Source of the DNA: Paenibacillus curdlanolyticus YK9
Lineage (GTDB): Bacteria > Bacillota > Bacilli > Paenibacillales > Paenibacillaceae
Assembly: GCF_000179615.1 (NCBI RefSeq)
Contig: NZ_AEDD01000004.1
Span: 124,001 to 188,000 of the forward strand
Direction: 5' to 3'
Length of the DNA: 64,000 nucleotides
The stretch's first letter is position 1. Each line of letters opens with the position of its first letter. The notes beneath the pieces are model-generated. The model had not been told where the DNA came from. It worked only from the letters and a program-made list of their open reading frames with translations, and did no database searches. The translations under genes and the position numbers were made by a program. This document shows positions 35,188 to 43,825 of this stretch, piece by piece.

Positions 35188-35370
35188 TAACGGACCGAGG
35201 AGCCGTTATTTGCTCGAAATCAGCTCTACAATCAATGTAACGGACCCAGCGGCCGCTATTTGGTGTAAATGCGCCACAAAACTATACTATTCCGTGGAAT
35301 AGCGGCGCTCAGGTCCGTTACAATTTCGAAAGCCCGCAAATTCGCCATATAGCGGCTATACGGTCCGTTA
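35188..35370. repeat. Dyad TAACGGACC element, copy 1
   Basis: Motif units of about 24 bp (TAACGGACC, then GCCGCTATTT) lie direct at 35188 and 35238 and inverted with ends at 35320 and 35370. Start-to-start spacings are 50, 59 and 50 bp, so the whole is symmetric about 35279. The same design occurs at 53547-53730. Confidence 0.9.
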
Positions 35371-35540
35371 GCGTTCCATTAGCAGCGCGAATCCCCCCTT
35401 ATGCCTATTCCCCCGCCGCTTCCCCGCTTTAGCGCACATCCCCCGCTCTATTCGCTCAATGTCAAAGGTTCAGCCCTCCCGTCTCTCCATCTCCAGCCGA
35501 GTGACAATATTTCTGTCTCCGACTCTGCGCCCAAACCTGC

Positions 35541-35546
35541 TATAAT
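35541..35546 (+). promoter_or_regulatory. Extended -10 box of the queF promoter
   Basis: TGCTATAAT, a perfect -10 hexamer with TGn extension. No clear -35 box is seen. It places the transcription start about 60 nt upstream of the riboswitch. Confidence 0.6.
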
Positions 35547-35611
35547 AGATACCGCGTGTCGAATTGGCACGAAATCCGAGCCCTCCATCCATCGAGCTGG
35601 CAGCGGCAAGG

Positions 35612-35657
35612 TAGAGGTTCGCAAACTTCCCTCTCTAAAAAACTAAGCATAAAGGAG
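35612..35657 (+). promoter_or_regulatory. preQ1-I riboswitch
   Basis: AGAGG (35613-35617), loop TTCGCAAAC, CCTCT (35630-35634), A-rich tail AAAAAA and CTAAG, which is the preQ1-I consensus. The ribosome site AAAGGAG (35651-35657) follows at once, so control is probably translational. The ligand preQ1 is the product of the QueF enzyme encoded next. Confidence 0.93.
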
Positions 35658-35666
35658 AATGACATT

Positions 35667-36164
35667 ATGGCAGGAAGACAACATGAGGAATTGGGCGATC
35701 TAACGCTCCTCGGCAACCAAGGAACCAAATACCCGTTCGAATACGCGCCAGGCGTACTGGAGACGTTCGACAACAAGCATCCGTATCGCGATTATATGGT
35801 CAAATTCAACTGTCCAGAGTTCACAAGCCTATGCCCGATCACGGGCCAGCCGGACTTCGCGACGATCTATATCAGCTACATTCCCGATATCAAAATGGTA
35901 GAGAGCAAGTCGCTCAAGCTGTACCTGTTCAGCTTCCGCAACCATGGCGATTTTCACGAGGATTGCATGAATATCATCATGAACGATCTCATCGCCCTCA
36001 TGGACCCTCGCTACATCGAGGTGTGGGGCAAATTCACGCCACGCGGCGGCATCTCGATCGACCCGTACTGCAACTACGGCAAGCCGGGCACCAAATACGA
36101 GCAAGTGGCAGAGCAGCGCTTGTTCCAGCATGATATGTACCCGGAGAAAGTCGATAATCGTTAA
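35667..36164 (+). CDS. queF: NADPH-dependent 7-cyano-7-deazaguanine (preQ0) reductase
   Basis: Enzyme of 165 aa, unimodular YkvM-type QueF, reducing preQ0 to preQ1 for queuosine in tRNA. The catalytic cysteine is in [16 protein letters not shown], followed by [20 protein letters not shown], the QueF motif. Start set by AAAGGAG 9 nt ahead of the ATG and by the riboswitch. The queCDE genes are not in the window, so queF stands alone here. A terminator follows. Confidence 0.97.
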   Translation: MAGRQHEELGDLTLLGNQGTKYPFEYAPGVLETFDNKHPYRDYMVKFNCPEFTSLCPITGQPDFATIYISYIPDIKMVESKSLKLYLFSFRNHGDFHEDCMNIIMNDLIALMDPRYIEVWGKFTPRGGISIDPYCNYGKPGTKYEQVAEQRLFQHDMYPEKVDNR

Positions 36165-36173
36165 CGCTTAATG

Positions 36174-36270
36174 ACGAATACAGGTTTTACAAACAACAAA
36201 CCCAGTACCTTGTCGGTACTGGGTTTGTTGTTTGCTGTAAAAAGGAAAATAGAGTTGAACGTCATTGCTT
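36174..36270 (+). repeat. Direct repeat R1 flanking the IPT/TIG gene, contains queF terminator
   Basis: Roughly 97 nt running from ACGAATAC through the stem CCCAGTACC/GGTACTGGG to GAGTTGAACGTC. A clearly homologous copy, R2, lies at 38918-39014 on the far side of the IPT/TIG gene. Confidence 0.85.
36190..36233 (+). terminator. Rho-independent terminator of queF
   Basis: AAACAACAAACCCAGTACC pairs with GGTACTGGGTTTGTTGTTT around a 5-nt loop. Confidence 0.85.
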
Positions 36271-36408
36271 CATACTGCCAAAACTACTCCAGCTTTCAAA
36301 ATGTGAAAGACATGCCCGACTTTCGTCTTTTTGGAATTGCTCTAATTTTACTGGGATTTTTATCCGATAAAATGTTGTTGTGAACTATATTTAGAGGAGA
36401 GAATTGAG

Positions 36409-38865
36409 TTGAGAAGTTTAATAAAAAACAGAGGCTTAAATAAGATTTTACTTAGTTTCCTGAGCGTATTGGTAGTTTTAAGTGTAATTACATGTATTCC
36501 GCGAGTAAATGCTGCAGTTAATCCAACAGTAACGTCGTTGTCTCCAAATAACAGCATTTTAGCCGGCGGAATACCCGTTTATGTCAACGGTAGTAATTTT
36601 ACTTCCGGATCCAAAGTTTATTTCGGATCGGTTCAGTCAACAAGCGTAACTTACGAATCAAATACCAGACTCACAGCAACTGTTCCACCGGGTACCGCAC
36701 TTGGATCCGTGGACATTACGGTTGTTAAGACGGATGGGACACAAGGCACGCTGGTCAATGGCTTTTCCTATGTGACTCCGCCGCCACCACCTCCTCCCGT
36801 TGTAACATCGTTGTCTTCGAATAGCGATAATCTTACAGGCGGAAAATCCATTTATGTCAACGGCAGTAATTTCGCTTCCGGATCCAAAGTTTTCTTTGGT
36901 GCCAATGAAGCGACCAATGTATCTTTTGTCTCCAACGCCAGGCTCCAGGTAACCGTACCTGCCAGCGGATCGGCGGGGACAGTTGATGTTACCGTTCGTA
37001 AACCCGATGGAACTTCAGGAACCCTTCCTAATGGCTTCACCTATGCTGTTCCGGTTCCGGCGCCTCCCGTTGTAACATCGTTGTCTCCGAACAGCGATAG
37101 CCTTACAGGCGGAAAAGTCATTTATGTCAACGGTAGTAATTTCACTTCCGGATCTAAAGTTTTCTTTGGCGCCAATGAAGCAACGAATGTATCTTTTGAA
37201 TCCAACATCAGGCTCCAGGCAACCGTACCTCCCAGCGGATCGGCGGGGACAGTTGATGTTACCGTTCGTAAACCCGATGGAACTTCAGGAACCCTTCCTA
37301 ATGGCTTCACCTATATTGTTCCGGTACCAGTACCTCCCGTTGTAACGTCGGTGAATGAGAATAACTGTATTTTAACTGGCGGAAAAGCCGTTTATGTCAA
37401 CGGTAGTAACTTCACTTCCGGATCAAGAGTTTTCTTTGGCCCCAATGAAGCGACCAATGTGTCTTTTGAATCCAACATCAGGCTTCAGGCAACCGTACCT
37501 GCCGGAGTATCGCTAGGCGCAGTTGATGTTACCGTTCGTAAACCCGATGGAACAACAGGAACGCTTCCCAATGGCTTCACCTATATTGCTCCACCACCGC
37601 CACCTTCTCCCGTTGTAACGTCGGTGAGTGAGAATAACGGTTATTTAACTGGTGGAACATCCGTTTATGTCAACGGTAGTAATTTCACTTCCGGATCAAG
37701 AGTTTTCTTTGGCCCCAATGAAGCGACCAATGTGTCTTTGGAATCCAGCACCAAGCTTCAGGCAACCGTACCTGCTAGCGGATCGGCGGGCGCAGTCAAC
37801 GTAACCGTCATAAGTGCTAGCGGAACGCAAGGGCTGCTCGCGAATGGCTATACGTATAAGTTGTATCCAACCCCTGTCATTGATCAGGTAACTCCGAATA
37901 GCGGACTAGTGACGGGCGGAGAAACGATTACGATTCAAGGCAGCAACTTCTTCATCGGATTAAAAGTGTACTTCGGTACGACAGAAGCTGTTGTTAGCAG
38001 CATTACGAGTACACAACTGAACGTCGTCTCGCCAGCAAGCAGTACGATTGGCCCTGTCGATCTTAAAATTGTAAACACCGATGGAACACAAGGAAGTAAG
38101 TCCAATGGCTACACTTATCTCGCGTTGCCATCACCTGTTATCAGTCAGGTAACTCCGAATAACGGTCTAACAGCTGGCGGCGAGCATGTCTTTATTAGGG
38201 GCAGCAACTTCCAAAATGGTGTAAAAGTATTCTTCGGCGCCAATGAAGCCTCGATTGTTACTTATTATGCCGACGGTTATTTAGAGGTTGTAGCTCCTGC
38301 AACGTTAACTGCTGGCGCGGTTGATGTCCAACTGACGAATCCTGATAATCAATCTGCAACACTGCCGGCTGCCTATACTTACAACAGCTCGCCTGATCCT
38401 AACGAAAGAATAGATACGCTTAATGATGTGGGAGAAGTAATCATTACTGGCATTACTTATCCTTCCATGACGGATGCCCGCGTAAATTATGGTGCCGGTG
38501 AAAAGTGGCGCGTCACCAGCGGGGCTACAACGACCATTCAAGGAACCGTATATGATAATGGTGGAAACCCTCTTGCAAACGAGAAGCTAAGCTTCCTATT
38601 CCTTGGCCATGTTGGTCCGCTTACAGTGAAACAAGTGGAGTTTGTTACCGATGCTAATGGGCATTTCAGCTTTCAAATAATTATTCCACCTGCAGTAGGT
38701 GAAAATTGGTATGACCTTCCACTGTCTACCCATTATTTTGACATCGTCGATATTTTGTTCTTTGAAGGAACCTACTCCTCATCGAGCCTTTCTACTTCGA
38801 GACAAGTAGACAATACTAGCGACAGCACTATTTATCACCTTGATCATTCGTATTACCACGGTTAA
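36409..38865 (+). CDS. Secreted protein with seven IPT/TIG repeats
   Basis: Exported protein of 818 aa from a TTG start with AGAGGAGA 8 nt upstream. Signal KILLSFLSVLVVLSVITC and cleavage near VNA-A at residue 36. Seven immunoglobulin-like IPT/TIG domains of 87-91 aa start near residues 37, 130, 220, 310, 401, 489 and 576, each with a GG..VYVNGSNF-like strand and an NGFTY end; proline-rich linkers (TPPPPPPP) join the first ones. Residues from about 663 form a different C-terminal domain (TTIQGTVYDNGGNPLANEKL) like a carboxypeptidase-regulatory fold. No LPXTG or membrane anchor. Likely surface or matrix adhesin. Base composition is lower in GC than neighbours. Confidence 0.85.
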   Translation: MRSLIKNRGLNKILLSFLSVLVVLSVITCIPRVNAAVNPTVTSLSPNNSILAGGIPVYVNGSNFTSGSKVYFGSVQSTSVTYESNTRLTATVPPGTALGSVDITVVKTDGTQGTLVNGFSYVTPPPPPPPVVTSLSSNSDNLTGGKSIYVNGSNFASGSKVFFGANEATNVSFVSNARLQVTVPASGSAGTVDVTVRKPDGTSGTLPNGFTYAVPVPAPPVVTSLSPNSDSLTGGKVIYVNGSNFTSGSKVFFGANEATNVSFESNIRLQATVPPSGSAGTVDVTVRKPDGTSGTLPNGFTYIVPVPVPPVVTSVNENNCILTGGKAVYVNGSNFTSGSRVFFGPNEATNVSFESNIRLQATVPAGVSLGAVDVTVRKPDGTTGTLPNGFTYIAPPPPPSPVVTSVSENNGYLTGGTSVYVNGSNFTSGSRVFFGPNEATNVSLESSTKLQATVPASGSAGAVNVTVISASGTQGLLANGYTYKLYPTPVIDQVTPNSGLVTGGETITIQGSNFFIGLKVYFGTTEAVVSSITSTQLNVVSPASSTIGPVDLKIVNTDGTQGSKSNGYTYLALPSPVISQVTPNNGLTAGGEHVFIRGSNFQNGVKVFFGANEASIVTYYADGYLEVVAPATLTAGAVDVQLTNPDNQSATLPAAYTYNSSPDPNERIDTLNDVGEVIITGITYPSMTDARVNYGAGEKWRVTSGATTTIQGTVYDNGGNPLANEKLSFLFLGHVGPLTVKQVEFVTDANGHFSFQIIIPPAVGENWYDLPLSTHYFDIVDILFFEGTYSSSSLSTSRQVDNTSDSTIYHLDHSYYHG
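36797..37612 (+). repeat. Near-identical 270-bp tandem repeats inside the IPT/TIG gene
   Basis: The phrase CCCGTTGTAAC recurs at 36796, 37066, 37336 and 37609, a period of 270-273 bp. Long blocks of repeats 2 and 3 are identical or almost so at DNA level, indicating recent duplication or gene conversion; repeats 1, 6 and 7 are more diverged. Confidence 0.85.
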
Positions 38866-38917
38866 TTGAGATAATCGACATGCCATAAACTGCGACCCTC
38901 TTACGAGGATCCTGCAA

Positions 38918-39014
38918 ACGAATACCGTACAGTAAACAACAGCCCCAGTACCACATCGGTACTGGGGCTGTTGTTTACTGTACAAATGTAAGAACGAGTT
39001 GAACGTCGTACTTG
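38918..39014 (+). repeat. Direct repeat R2 flanking the IPT/TIG gene
   Basis: Second copy of R1: ACGAATACC, stem CAGCCCCAGTACC/GGTACTGGGGCTG, then GAGTTGAACGTC. Stem changes are compensatory relative to R1 (CAGCCCC/GGGGCTG against CAAACCC/GGGTTTG), so both hairpins stay paired. Confidence 0.85.
38931..38984 (+). terminator. Rho-independent terminator of the IPT/TIG gene
   Basis: AGTAAACAACAGCCCCAGTA pairs with TACTGGGGCTGTTGTTTACT, an extended stem of over 20 bp with a short loop; the downstream tract is not T-rich, so efficiency may rest on the stem. Confidence 0.75.
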
Positions 39015-39110
39015 TAAATGAGCCAACTGGGAACCTATCATCATTTGTGCGATAATGGGAGAACTAGCTTGAGGCAGCCGGTTGAGCCGCTTCTAGGAGG
39101 AGCCAAGACG

Positions 39111-40136
39111 ATGAAATGGATGAACAAACGACTATTTCGCTGGGCGATCGCCATCATAGCCTTATATGCGATCTTGTTTTTGATGCCGATGCCCTACTAC
39201 TTATATCAGCCTGGCACGGTGGAGCCGCTGTCCGCTGCGGTAAGCGTAGCCGATGGCAAGAAGGACAGCAAAGGCAGCTTCAACCTCACGACCGTGCTGT
39301 CCGTACGAGCTAACAACGTCGCGATGGTCATCTACGGCTTGTTCGCCAAGGATACGGAGCTTCGCAAAGCTTCCGACGTGAAGGGCAATCTTAGCGATGC
39401 GGAGTACATGCGGGTGCTCGATCATATGTGGTCCTCCTCCCAGCGAACTTCCGTCGCCGCGGCGATGAAGGAGGCTGGCTTGCCCGTAACGCCGACCGTT
39501 ACCGGCCAGTTTCTGCGGATGCTTCAGCCAGGTTCCAAGGCCAAGGGCGTGCTGGAGGTCGGAGATGTGCTGCTCAAGGTGGATGAGCGCACCGTGAAGG
39601 AGCTTCCGGAGGTTATTCACTATTTGGGCAGCAGCAAAAAGGTCGGAGACACCGTAACGCTCACCTACCTGCGCGATGGCGAGCAGCATACCGGACAAGT
39701 GAAGCTGATCGGGATCGACGGAGCGAATCAGCCCGGCCTGGGAGCCGTGTTCGAGCCCGAGTATGCCGTATCTTCCACCCGTAACGTCACATTTGCCGAG
39801 TCGGAGATCGGCGGGCCGTCCGCTGGACTTATGTTTTCGCTGGAAATTCTCGACCAACTGCTGCCGGAGGATTTGACGCATGGCCTCAAAGTAGCCGGAA
39901 CCGGCACGATTGACCTTAACGGAAAAGTAGGGCAAATCGGGGGCATGCGGGATAAGATCGTCGCCGCGCATAAGGCGGGCGTCGAGCTGTTCTTCTGTCC
40001 GAAGGACACGGACACATCAAGCACGAACGCACAGGATGCAATCGATGAAGCGAAGAAACGCGGCTACAACCTCCGCATCGTGCCTGTCGCGACGCTTCAG
40101 GAAGCCGTCGATTACTTGCACAACTGGAAAGCCTAG
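39111..40136 (+). CDS. PDZ and Lon-like serine protease (SepM/YlbL family)
   Basis: Membrane-anchored protein of 341 aa: one N-terminal helix (WAIAIIALYAILFLMPMPYY), a PDZ domain (KAKGVLEVGDVLLKVDERTV) and a C-terminal S16 domain with nucleophile serine in EIGGPSAGLMFSLEIL and the lysine region GGMRDKIVAAHKAGVELFF. The family trims exported peptides outside the membrane (SepM matures a competence pheromone in streptococci). AGGAGG lies 10 nt before the ATG at 39111. AraC regulator gene follows after 12 nt. Confidence 0.9.
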   Translation: MKWMNKRLFRWAIAIIALYAILFLMPMPYYLYQPGTVEPLSAAVSVADGKKDSKGSFNLTTVLSVRANNVAMVIYGLFAKDTELRKASDVKGNLSDAEYMRVLDHMWSSSQRTSVAAAMKEAGLPVTPTVTGQFLRMLQPGSKAKGVLEVGDVLLKVDERTVKELPEVIHYLGSSKKVGDTVTLTYLRDGEQHTGQVKLIGIDGANQPGLGAVFEPEYAVSSTRNVTFAESEIGGPSAGLMFSLEILDQLLPEDLTHGLKVAGTGTIDLNGKVGQIGGMRDKIVAAHKAGVELFFCPKDTDTSSTNAQDAIDEAKKRGYNLRIVPVATLQEAVDYLHNWKA

Positions 40137-40148
40137 GGGGAAAACGCA

Positions 40149-41042
40149 ATGCCGCAGCCGTCTGGCGATACGAGGCACGAGCATGATTTTATGAAGCTGG
40201 CGATTAATCCATCCCCTAGCGGAAGCGAGCTCGCCGTGCTGTTCAGCGGGGAAGGACGTCCGCATCCGCTGCATACGATCGGGCCCGCTATTCACGATTA
40301 CGTGCTCGTCCACACCGTGCTCGCCGGACGCGGCGTCTATGAAGTGCGCGGGCATGCCTACCCTTGCCGGGCGGGCGACTCGTTCATCATCTTCCCCGGC
40401 GAGCTGTTCTCCTACCAAGCCGACGAGCATGAGCCTTGGCATTACGTCTGGGTCAGCTTCGTCGGGCCCGCTAGCAGGCAGCTGCTAGCGAACGTCGGCG
40501 TAACGCCGGATTGCCCGATCGTCTCGGGCAGCAGCCTCCCCGACATCCGCATGCTCTACCGTTCCTTGCAGGACAGCCTGTCTCCCGCAGGAGACGCGCC
40601 GCTCGCCGATCTCGAATCGGCAGGCTGGCTTCGCCTGCTGCTCGGCAGCTTTGGCCGCGCGAACGGAGCCGGACGGCTGGCGAAGCCGGACGATACGACC
40701 GCCATCGATCGCCAGATCGAGCAAGCGATTCGGTTCATGTCGCTCCACTATACGCAGCAGGTATCAATTGACCAGCTGTCCCGAACGCTTGGCTATCATC
40801 GCACGCACCTAAGCCGCATGTTCAAGCGAACGACGGGCCTGTCGCCTAAGCAATATTTGATGACGATCCGGCTCGAACGCGCCCAAACGCTGCTCGCCAG
40901 CACAGCGATGCCGATCGACCAAGTCGCCTCGGCGGTCGGGTTCAACGACCCGCTGTATTTTTCCAAGAAGTTCAAAAGCGCTACTGGCTTCGCGCCTTCG
41001 GATTATCGGAAGACGGCGCTTAGCGTGAAGCACGAGGAATAA
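40149..41042 (+). CDS. AraC family transcriptional regulator with cupin sensor
   Basis: Regulator of 297 aa. The N-terminal cupin-like part (YVLVHTVLAGRGVYEVRGHA, then GDSFIIFPGELFSYQADE) would bind a small ligand, often a sugar. The C-terminal pair of helix-turn-helix motifs is clear: IDQLSRTLGYHRTHLSRMFK and IDQVASAVGFNDPLYFSKKF. GGGGG lies 8 nt before the ATG. It is co-directional with the protease gene, but no sugar gene is adjacent, so targets are unknown. Confidence 0.88.
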   Translation: MPQPSGDTRHEHDFMKLAINPSPSGSELAVLFSGEGRPHPLHTIGPAIHDYVLVHTVLAGRGVYEVRGHAYPCRAGDSFIIFPGELFSYQADEHEPWHYVWVSFVGPASRQLLANVGVTPDCPIVSGSSLPDIRMLYRSLQDSLSPAGDAPLADLESAGWLRLLLGSFGRANGAGRLAKPDDTTAIDRQIEQAIRFMSLHYTQQVSIDQLSRTLGYHRTHLSRMFKRTTGLSPKQYLMTIRLERAQTLLASTAMPIDQVASAVGFNDPLYFSKKFKSATGFAPSDYRKTALSVKHEE

Positions 41043-41046
41043 TACG

Positions 41047-41092
41047 AAGGGGTGTCCCAAAGCCTTGACGGCTGAGGGGCATCCCCTATTTT
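41047..41092 (+). terminator. Rho-independent terminator after the AraC gene
   Basis: AGGGGTGTCCC pairs with GGGGCATCCCCT, with inner AGCC/GGCT, followed by ATTTTTG. Confidence 0.8.
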
Positions 41093-41190
41093 TGCGCTGC
41101 AATGGTTGGCGTTATGTTTGTGTACGGACATTGCTGCAGCGTATGTGTGTCGTATTTAAGGTAACGTTGGTGCGCACAACCGGCTGCTCA

Positions 41191-41382
41191 TTGCAGTTCA
41201 TACAATCGAATCAAATGCGCGCGCAGCAGTTAGACGGTGTCATTGCAAATCGTGCAACGGGACAAGGCTGCTTTCTATGTTTTGGGCACAACGCGCCTCT
41301 TCCCGACCTATCTCGTTGTATGAACTGCAATGGGAGTCTCTGGAGCAAGCCATCTCCCCCTTTCCCAATGTACAAAGTGCAA
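41191..41382. repeat. Four-palindrome TTGCA element, copy B
   Basis: Related 15-nt palindromes start at 41191 (TTGCAGTTCATACAA), 41243 (TTGCAAATCGTGCAA), 41316 (TTGTATGAACTGCAA) and 41368 (ATGTACAAAGTGCAA). Spacings are 52, 73 and 52 bp, the same as in copy A. The unit lies between convergent genes. Apart from it, the 560-nt gap from 41043 holds only the terminators. Confidence 0.8.
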
Positions 41383-41450
41383 CGGCACGGCAATAAGCTA
41401 AGTAGCTACCTTGAAACCTACAAAATGCCACAACCCCTTCTTCCATTGAA

Positions 41451-41495
41451 AAACCAAAACAAGCCCACAGCTCCAACCCCTACTGGGGCGGGCTG
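41451..41495 (-). terminator. Probable terminator of the sulfur-salvage operon
   Basis: Minus strand AGCCC pairs with GGGCT around CCCC/GGGG inner pairing, then TTGTTTTGGTTTTTC. It is about 110 nt past the glutaredoxin stop; there is a bulge, so it is a moderate candidate. Confidence 0.45.
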
Positions 41496-41605
41496 CAGGC
41501 CTGCTCAGTTCTATATTGATCTTAGATCTATCTCTATCTCGGTCTCTCCAGCTCCGCCTCGCTTAATGCTCTCTATCCGTTACCTCTTTCTTCTTACTAC
41601 AAATG

Positions 41606-41872
41606 TTACCCTACCTTCACCGCGCCCACCAATGTCTGCAAATGCTCAAGGTCCAAATCCGTCCAAGCCTCGAATTTGCCTGCGCCGCCTACCTCGACGA
41701 CCGGCACGTACCGGATGCCGTATTTGACCTCCAGCACGTCGCGCAGCGCATCGTTGTTATCGACGCTAACGTTCTCGTACGCGATGTTGTTCGCCTCCAG
41801 CAGCGACTTTACTTGCGCGCAATGGTGACAGCCTGTTTTGCTCCACAAAACTACTTTTTGATTCGATGACAT
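41606..41872 (-). CDS. ytnI: Glutaredoxin-like protein (YtnI/CmoI type)
   Basis: Thioredoxin-fold protein of 88 aa with redox motif GCHHC in LWSKTGCHHCAQVKSLLEAN and cis-proline in IRYVPVVEVGG. GGGAGGA lies 8 nt before the ATG at 41870-41872; the frame stays open upstream but runs inside the monooxygenase gene and is not used. It is the last gene of the sulfur-salvage operon, 28 nt after the YtnJ-like gene. In Bacillus subtilis the same partner pair is ytnI-ytnJ. It probably reduces a sulfenate or disulfide product. Confidence 0.85.
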   Translation of the reverse strand: MSSNQKVVLWSKTGCHHCAQVKSLLEANNIAYENVSVDNNDALRDVLEVKYGIRYVPVVEVGGAGKFEAWTDLDLEHLQTLVGAVKVG

Positions 41873-41900
41873 CTCAAAATTCCTCCCGCTATTCAAATGG

Positions 41901-43253
41901 TTAAGCGTTGACAGGCTCCGCGCCGTTCCCCGCTTCACGCGCTTGCGTGTAGCGGTTTGCAGGCTCCGGCAAGCCAAGATTGCCCCGCAGCGTCGTCGAC
42001 TCGTACTCGGTGCGGAACAAGCCGCGCGCCTGAAGAATCGGAACGACGAGGCTCGTAAAATCACCCAACCCCGCCGGCGTGCCCGGCATGATAATAAATC
42101 CGTCCGCCCCGCCGCCCTCGAACCATTGCTGGATGCGATCCGCAACCTGCTCCGGCGTTCCGAGAAACGCCGTTCGAGGCGTTGTCGCCTGCAAGGCGAC
42201 CTGGCGCAGCGTCAGCCCTTGCTCCTTCGCATTGCGCTTGATCAGGTCCGTACCGCTGCGAAAGCTGTTGCTGCCGAAATCGCCAAGCTCAGGGAATGGC
42301 TCATCCAGCGGATACTGCGAGAAATCATGATGCTCGAAGAAGCGTCCGAGATAATCGAGCGCGTTCTCAATCGAGACCAGGCTCGCCACCTCCTGATACT
42401 TGGCTTCCGCTGCTTCCTCCGTCTCCGCCACGATGACCGTGATGCCCGGCAGGATGAGAATCTCATCTGCGGAGCGGCCATAAGCAACCGCTCGATCCTT
42501 CACATCGGTATAAAACTGTTGCGCCTGCTCCAGCGTATCGGAATGCGTGAACACGGCATCTGCGGAGCGCGCCGCCAGATTCTTCCCATCCTCAGACGAT
42601 CCCGCTTGGAATACGACCGGCTGCCCCTGCGGGGATCGGCCGATGTTAAGCGGACCTTGCACAGAGAAAGCTGGCCCCACGTGATCCAGCCGATGCAGCT
42701 TCTCCGGATCGAAGAACACGCCCGATTCCTTATCGCGCACGAACGCGTCCGCTTCCCAGGAGTCCCATAGCCCGCGCGCAACCTCCAAATATTCAGCCGC
42801 AATCTTATACCGCTCCGGGTGGGACGGATGCTGCGCTTTGCTGAAGTTGCGGGCAGAGCCCTCAAGCGGAGAAGTTACCAAATTCCAGCCGCCGCGACCG
42901 CGCGTAATGTGATCGAGCGACAGCAGCTGGCGCGCCACCGTGAACGGCTCGCTATACGACGTGGATACCGTACCGACGAAGCCGATGCGGGATGTCACAG
43001 CCCCAAGAGCGGACAAAATCGTCAGCGGCTCGAACCGATTCAAGAAATGCGGGAGCGATTTCTCCGTAATGTACAAACCGTCCGCAATAAATACAAAATC
43101 AAACTTGGCAGCCTCTGCATCCCATGCCTGCTGCTTGTAGAAGTCGATATTCACGCTGGCATCCGCCACCGCATCGGGATGGCGCCATGCCGACATGTTG
43201 CCCGGCACACCATGGATAATGGTGCCTAGCCGCAGCTGTTTCCGTTTGCCCAT
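41901..43253 (-). CDS. ytnJ: Flavin-dependent monooxygenase, NtaA/SnaA/DszA family (YtnJ/CmoJ-like)
   Basis: LLM-class enzyme of 450 aa using reduced FMN. Family strings: [60 protein letters not shown] and [20 protein letters not shown]. In Bacillus CmoJ oxidises N-acetyl-S-alkyl-cysteines so that the thioether can be cleaved; the surrounding acetyltransferase, deacetylase and glutaredoxin genes support the same role here. Its start shares one base with the stop of the acetyltransferase gene. Confidence 0.88.
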   Translation of the reverse strand: MGKRKQLRLGTIIHGVPGNMSAWRHPDAVADASVNIDFYKQQAWDAEAAKFDFVFIADGLYITEKSLPHFLNRFEPLTILSALGAVTSRIGFVGTVSTSYSEPFTVARQLLSLDHITRGRGGWNLVTSPLEGSARNFSKAQHPSHPERYKIAAEYLEVARGLWDSWEADAFVRDKESGVFFDPEKLHRLDHVGPAFSVQGPLNIGRSPQGQPVVFQAGSSEDGKNLAARSADAVFTHSDTLEQAQQFYTDVKDRAVAYGRSADEILILPGITVIVAETEEAAEAKYQEVASLVSIENALDYLGRFFEHHDFSQYPLDEPFPELGDFGSNSFRSGTDLIKRNAKEQGLTLRQVALQATTPRTAFLGTPEQVADRIQQWFEGGGADGFIIMPGTPAGLGDFTSLVVPILQARGLFRTEYESTTLRGNLGLPEPANRYTQAREAGNGAEPVNA

Positions 43254-43825
43254 TATAACGCCTCCTGTCTGATGCTCGACTCGCCGCCGCCGAAGAGCAG
43301 CGCGCTCTTCGGCAAGTACAGCCGATAGCTTTTCACCAGATGCTCGCCGTTGTTGAACTCCTTGTCATAGGCCCGCTCAAAGCCAAGGCGCTCATAAAGC
43401 TTAACCGCCGAAGCCATCATATCCGACGTGTGCAAATGCAGCACATTGTAGCCTCGCGCCAGCGAGCGAGCCGCCGTTTCCTTGAGCAGCGCCGTCGCTA
43501 TGCCGCGGCCTCTCGCCTTCGGCAAGACCGATACATATCGAATGATCGGGCCGAAAATCGCAAGCTCGGCGCGGCCATACGCACTCTCCGAACCGTCGAA
43601 CACCTGCGCGGCACCGACGATTTCGCCATCCCACAACGCAACCAATCGATCGCTCGGGCCATCGCCCTCGACGGAAGCCGAGATTGCGGCGCGATACGGC
43701 TCCCACATCGACTCTGGAATAAATGGCGCATACTGCTCGTATGCCCCCAGCATGACCTGACGCACGATATCACTCTCGCTGCTCGCTGCGTCCCGAACGA
43801 TAATCCCGTTAGGCTGGCTCATCAT
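43253..43825 (-). CDS. ytmI: GNAT acetyltransferase (YtmI-like) of the sulfur operon
   Basis: Acetyltransferase of about 190 aa. The acetyl-CoA loop reads [20 protein letters not shown] (R-G-R-G-I-A) and the C-terminal pattern is [25 protein letters not shown], both standard GNAT. Two adjacent ATG codons (43825 and 43822) follow GAGAGGAG; the second has better spacing. It overlaps the oxidase gene upstream by about 15 nt. By analogy with YtmI it would acetylate S-alkyl-cysteines before oxidation. Confidence 0.82.
   Translation of the reverse strand: MMSQPNGIIVRDAASSESDIVRQVMLGAYEQYAPFIPESMWEPYRAAISASVEGDGPSDRLVALWDGEIVGAAQVFDGSESAYGRAELAIFGPIIRYVSVLPKARGRGIATALLKETAARSLARGYNVLHLHTSDMMASAVKLYERLGFERAYDKEFNNGEHLVKSYRLYLPKSALLFGGGESSIRQEAL

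Noticed and set aside
35188-35370. Ordinary terminator hairpins
   Set aside because: Direct plus inverted motifs with fixed 50/59/50 spacing and no T-tracts do not fit intrinsic terminators.
36171-36383. Small protein frame after queF
   Set aside because: It runs through the queF terminator and repeat R1 and has no ribosome site.
41065-41727. Plus-strand reading frame of 220 codons after the AraC gene
   Set aside because: It starts inside the terminator, crosses the palindrome element and overlaps the glutaredoxin gene on the other strand.
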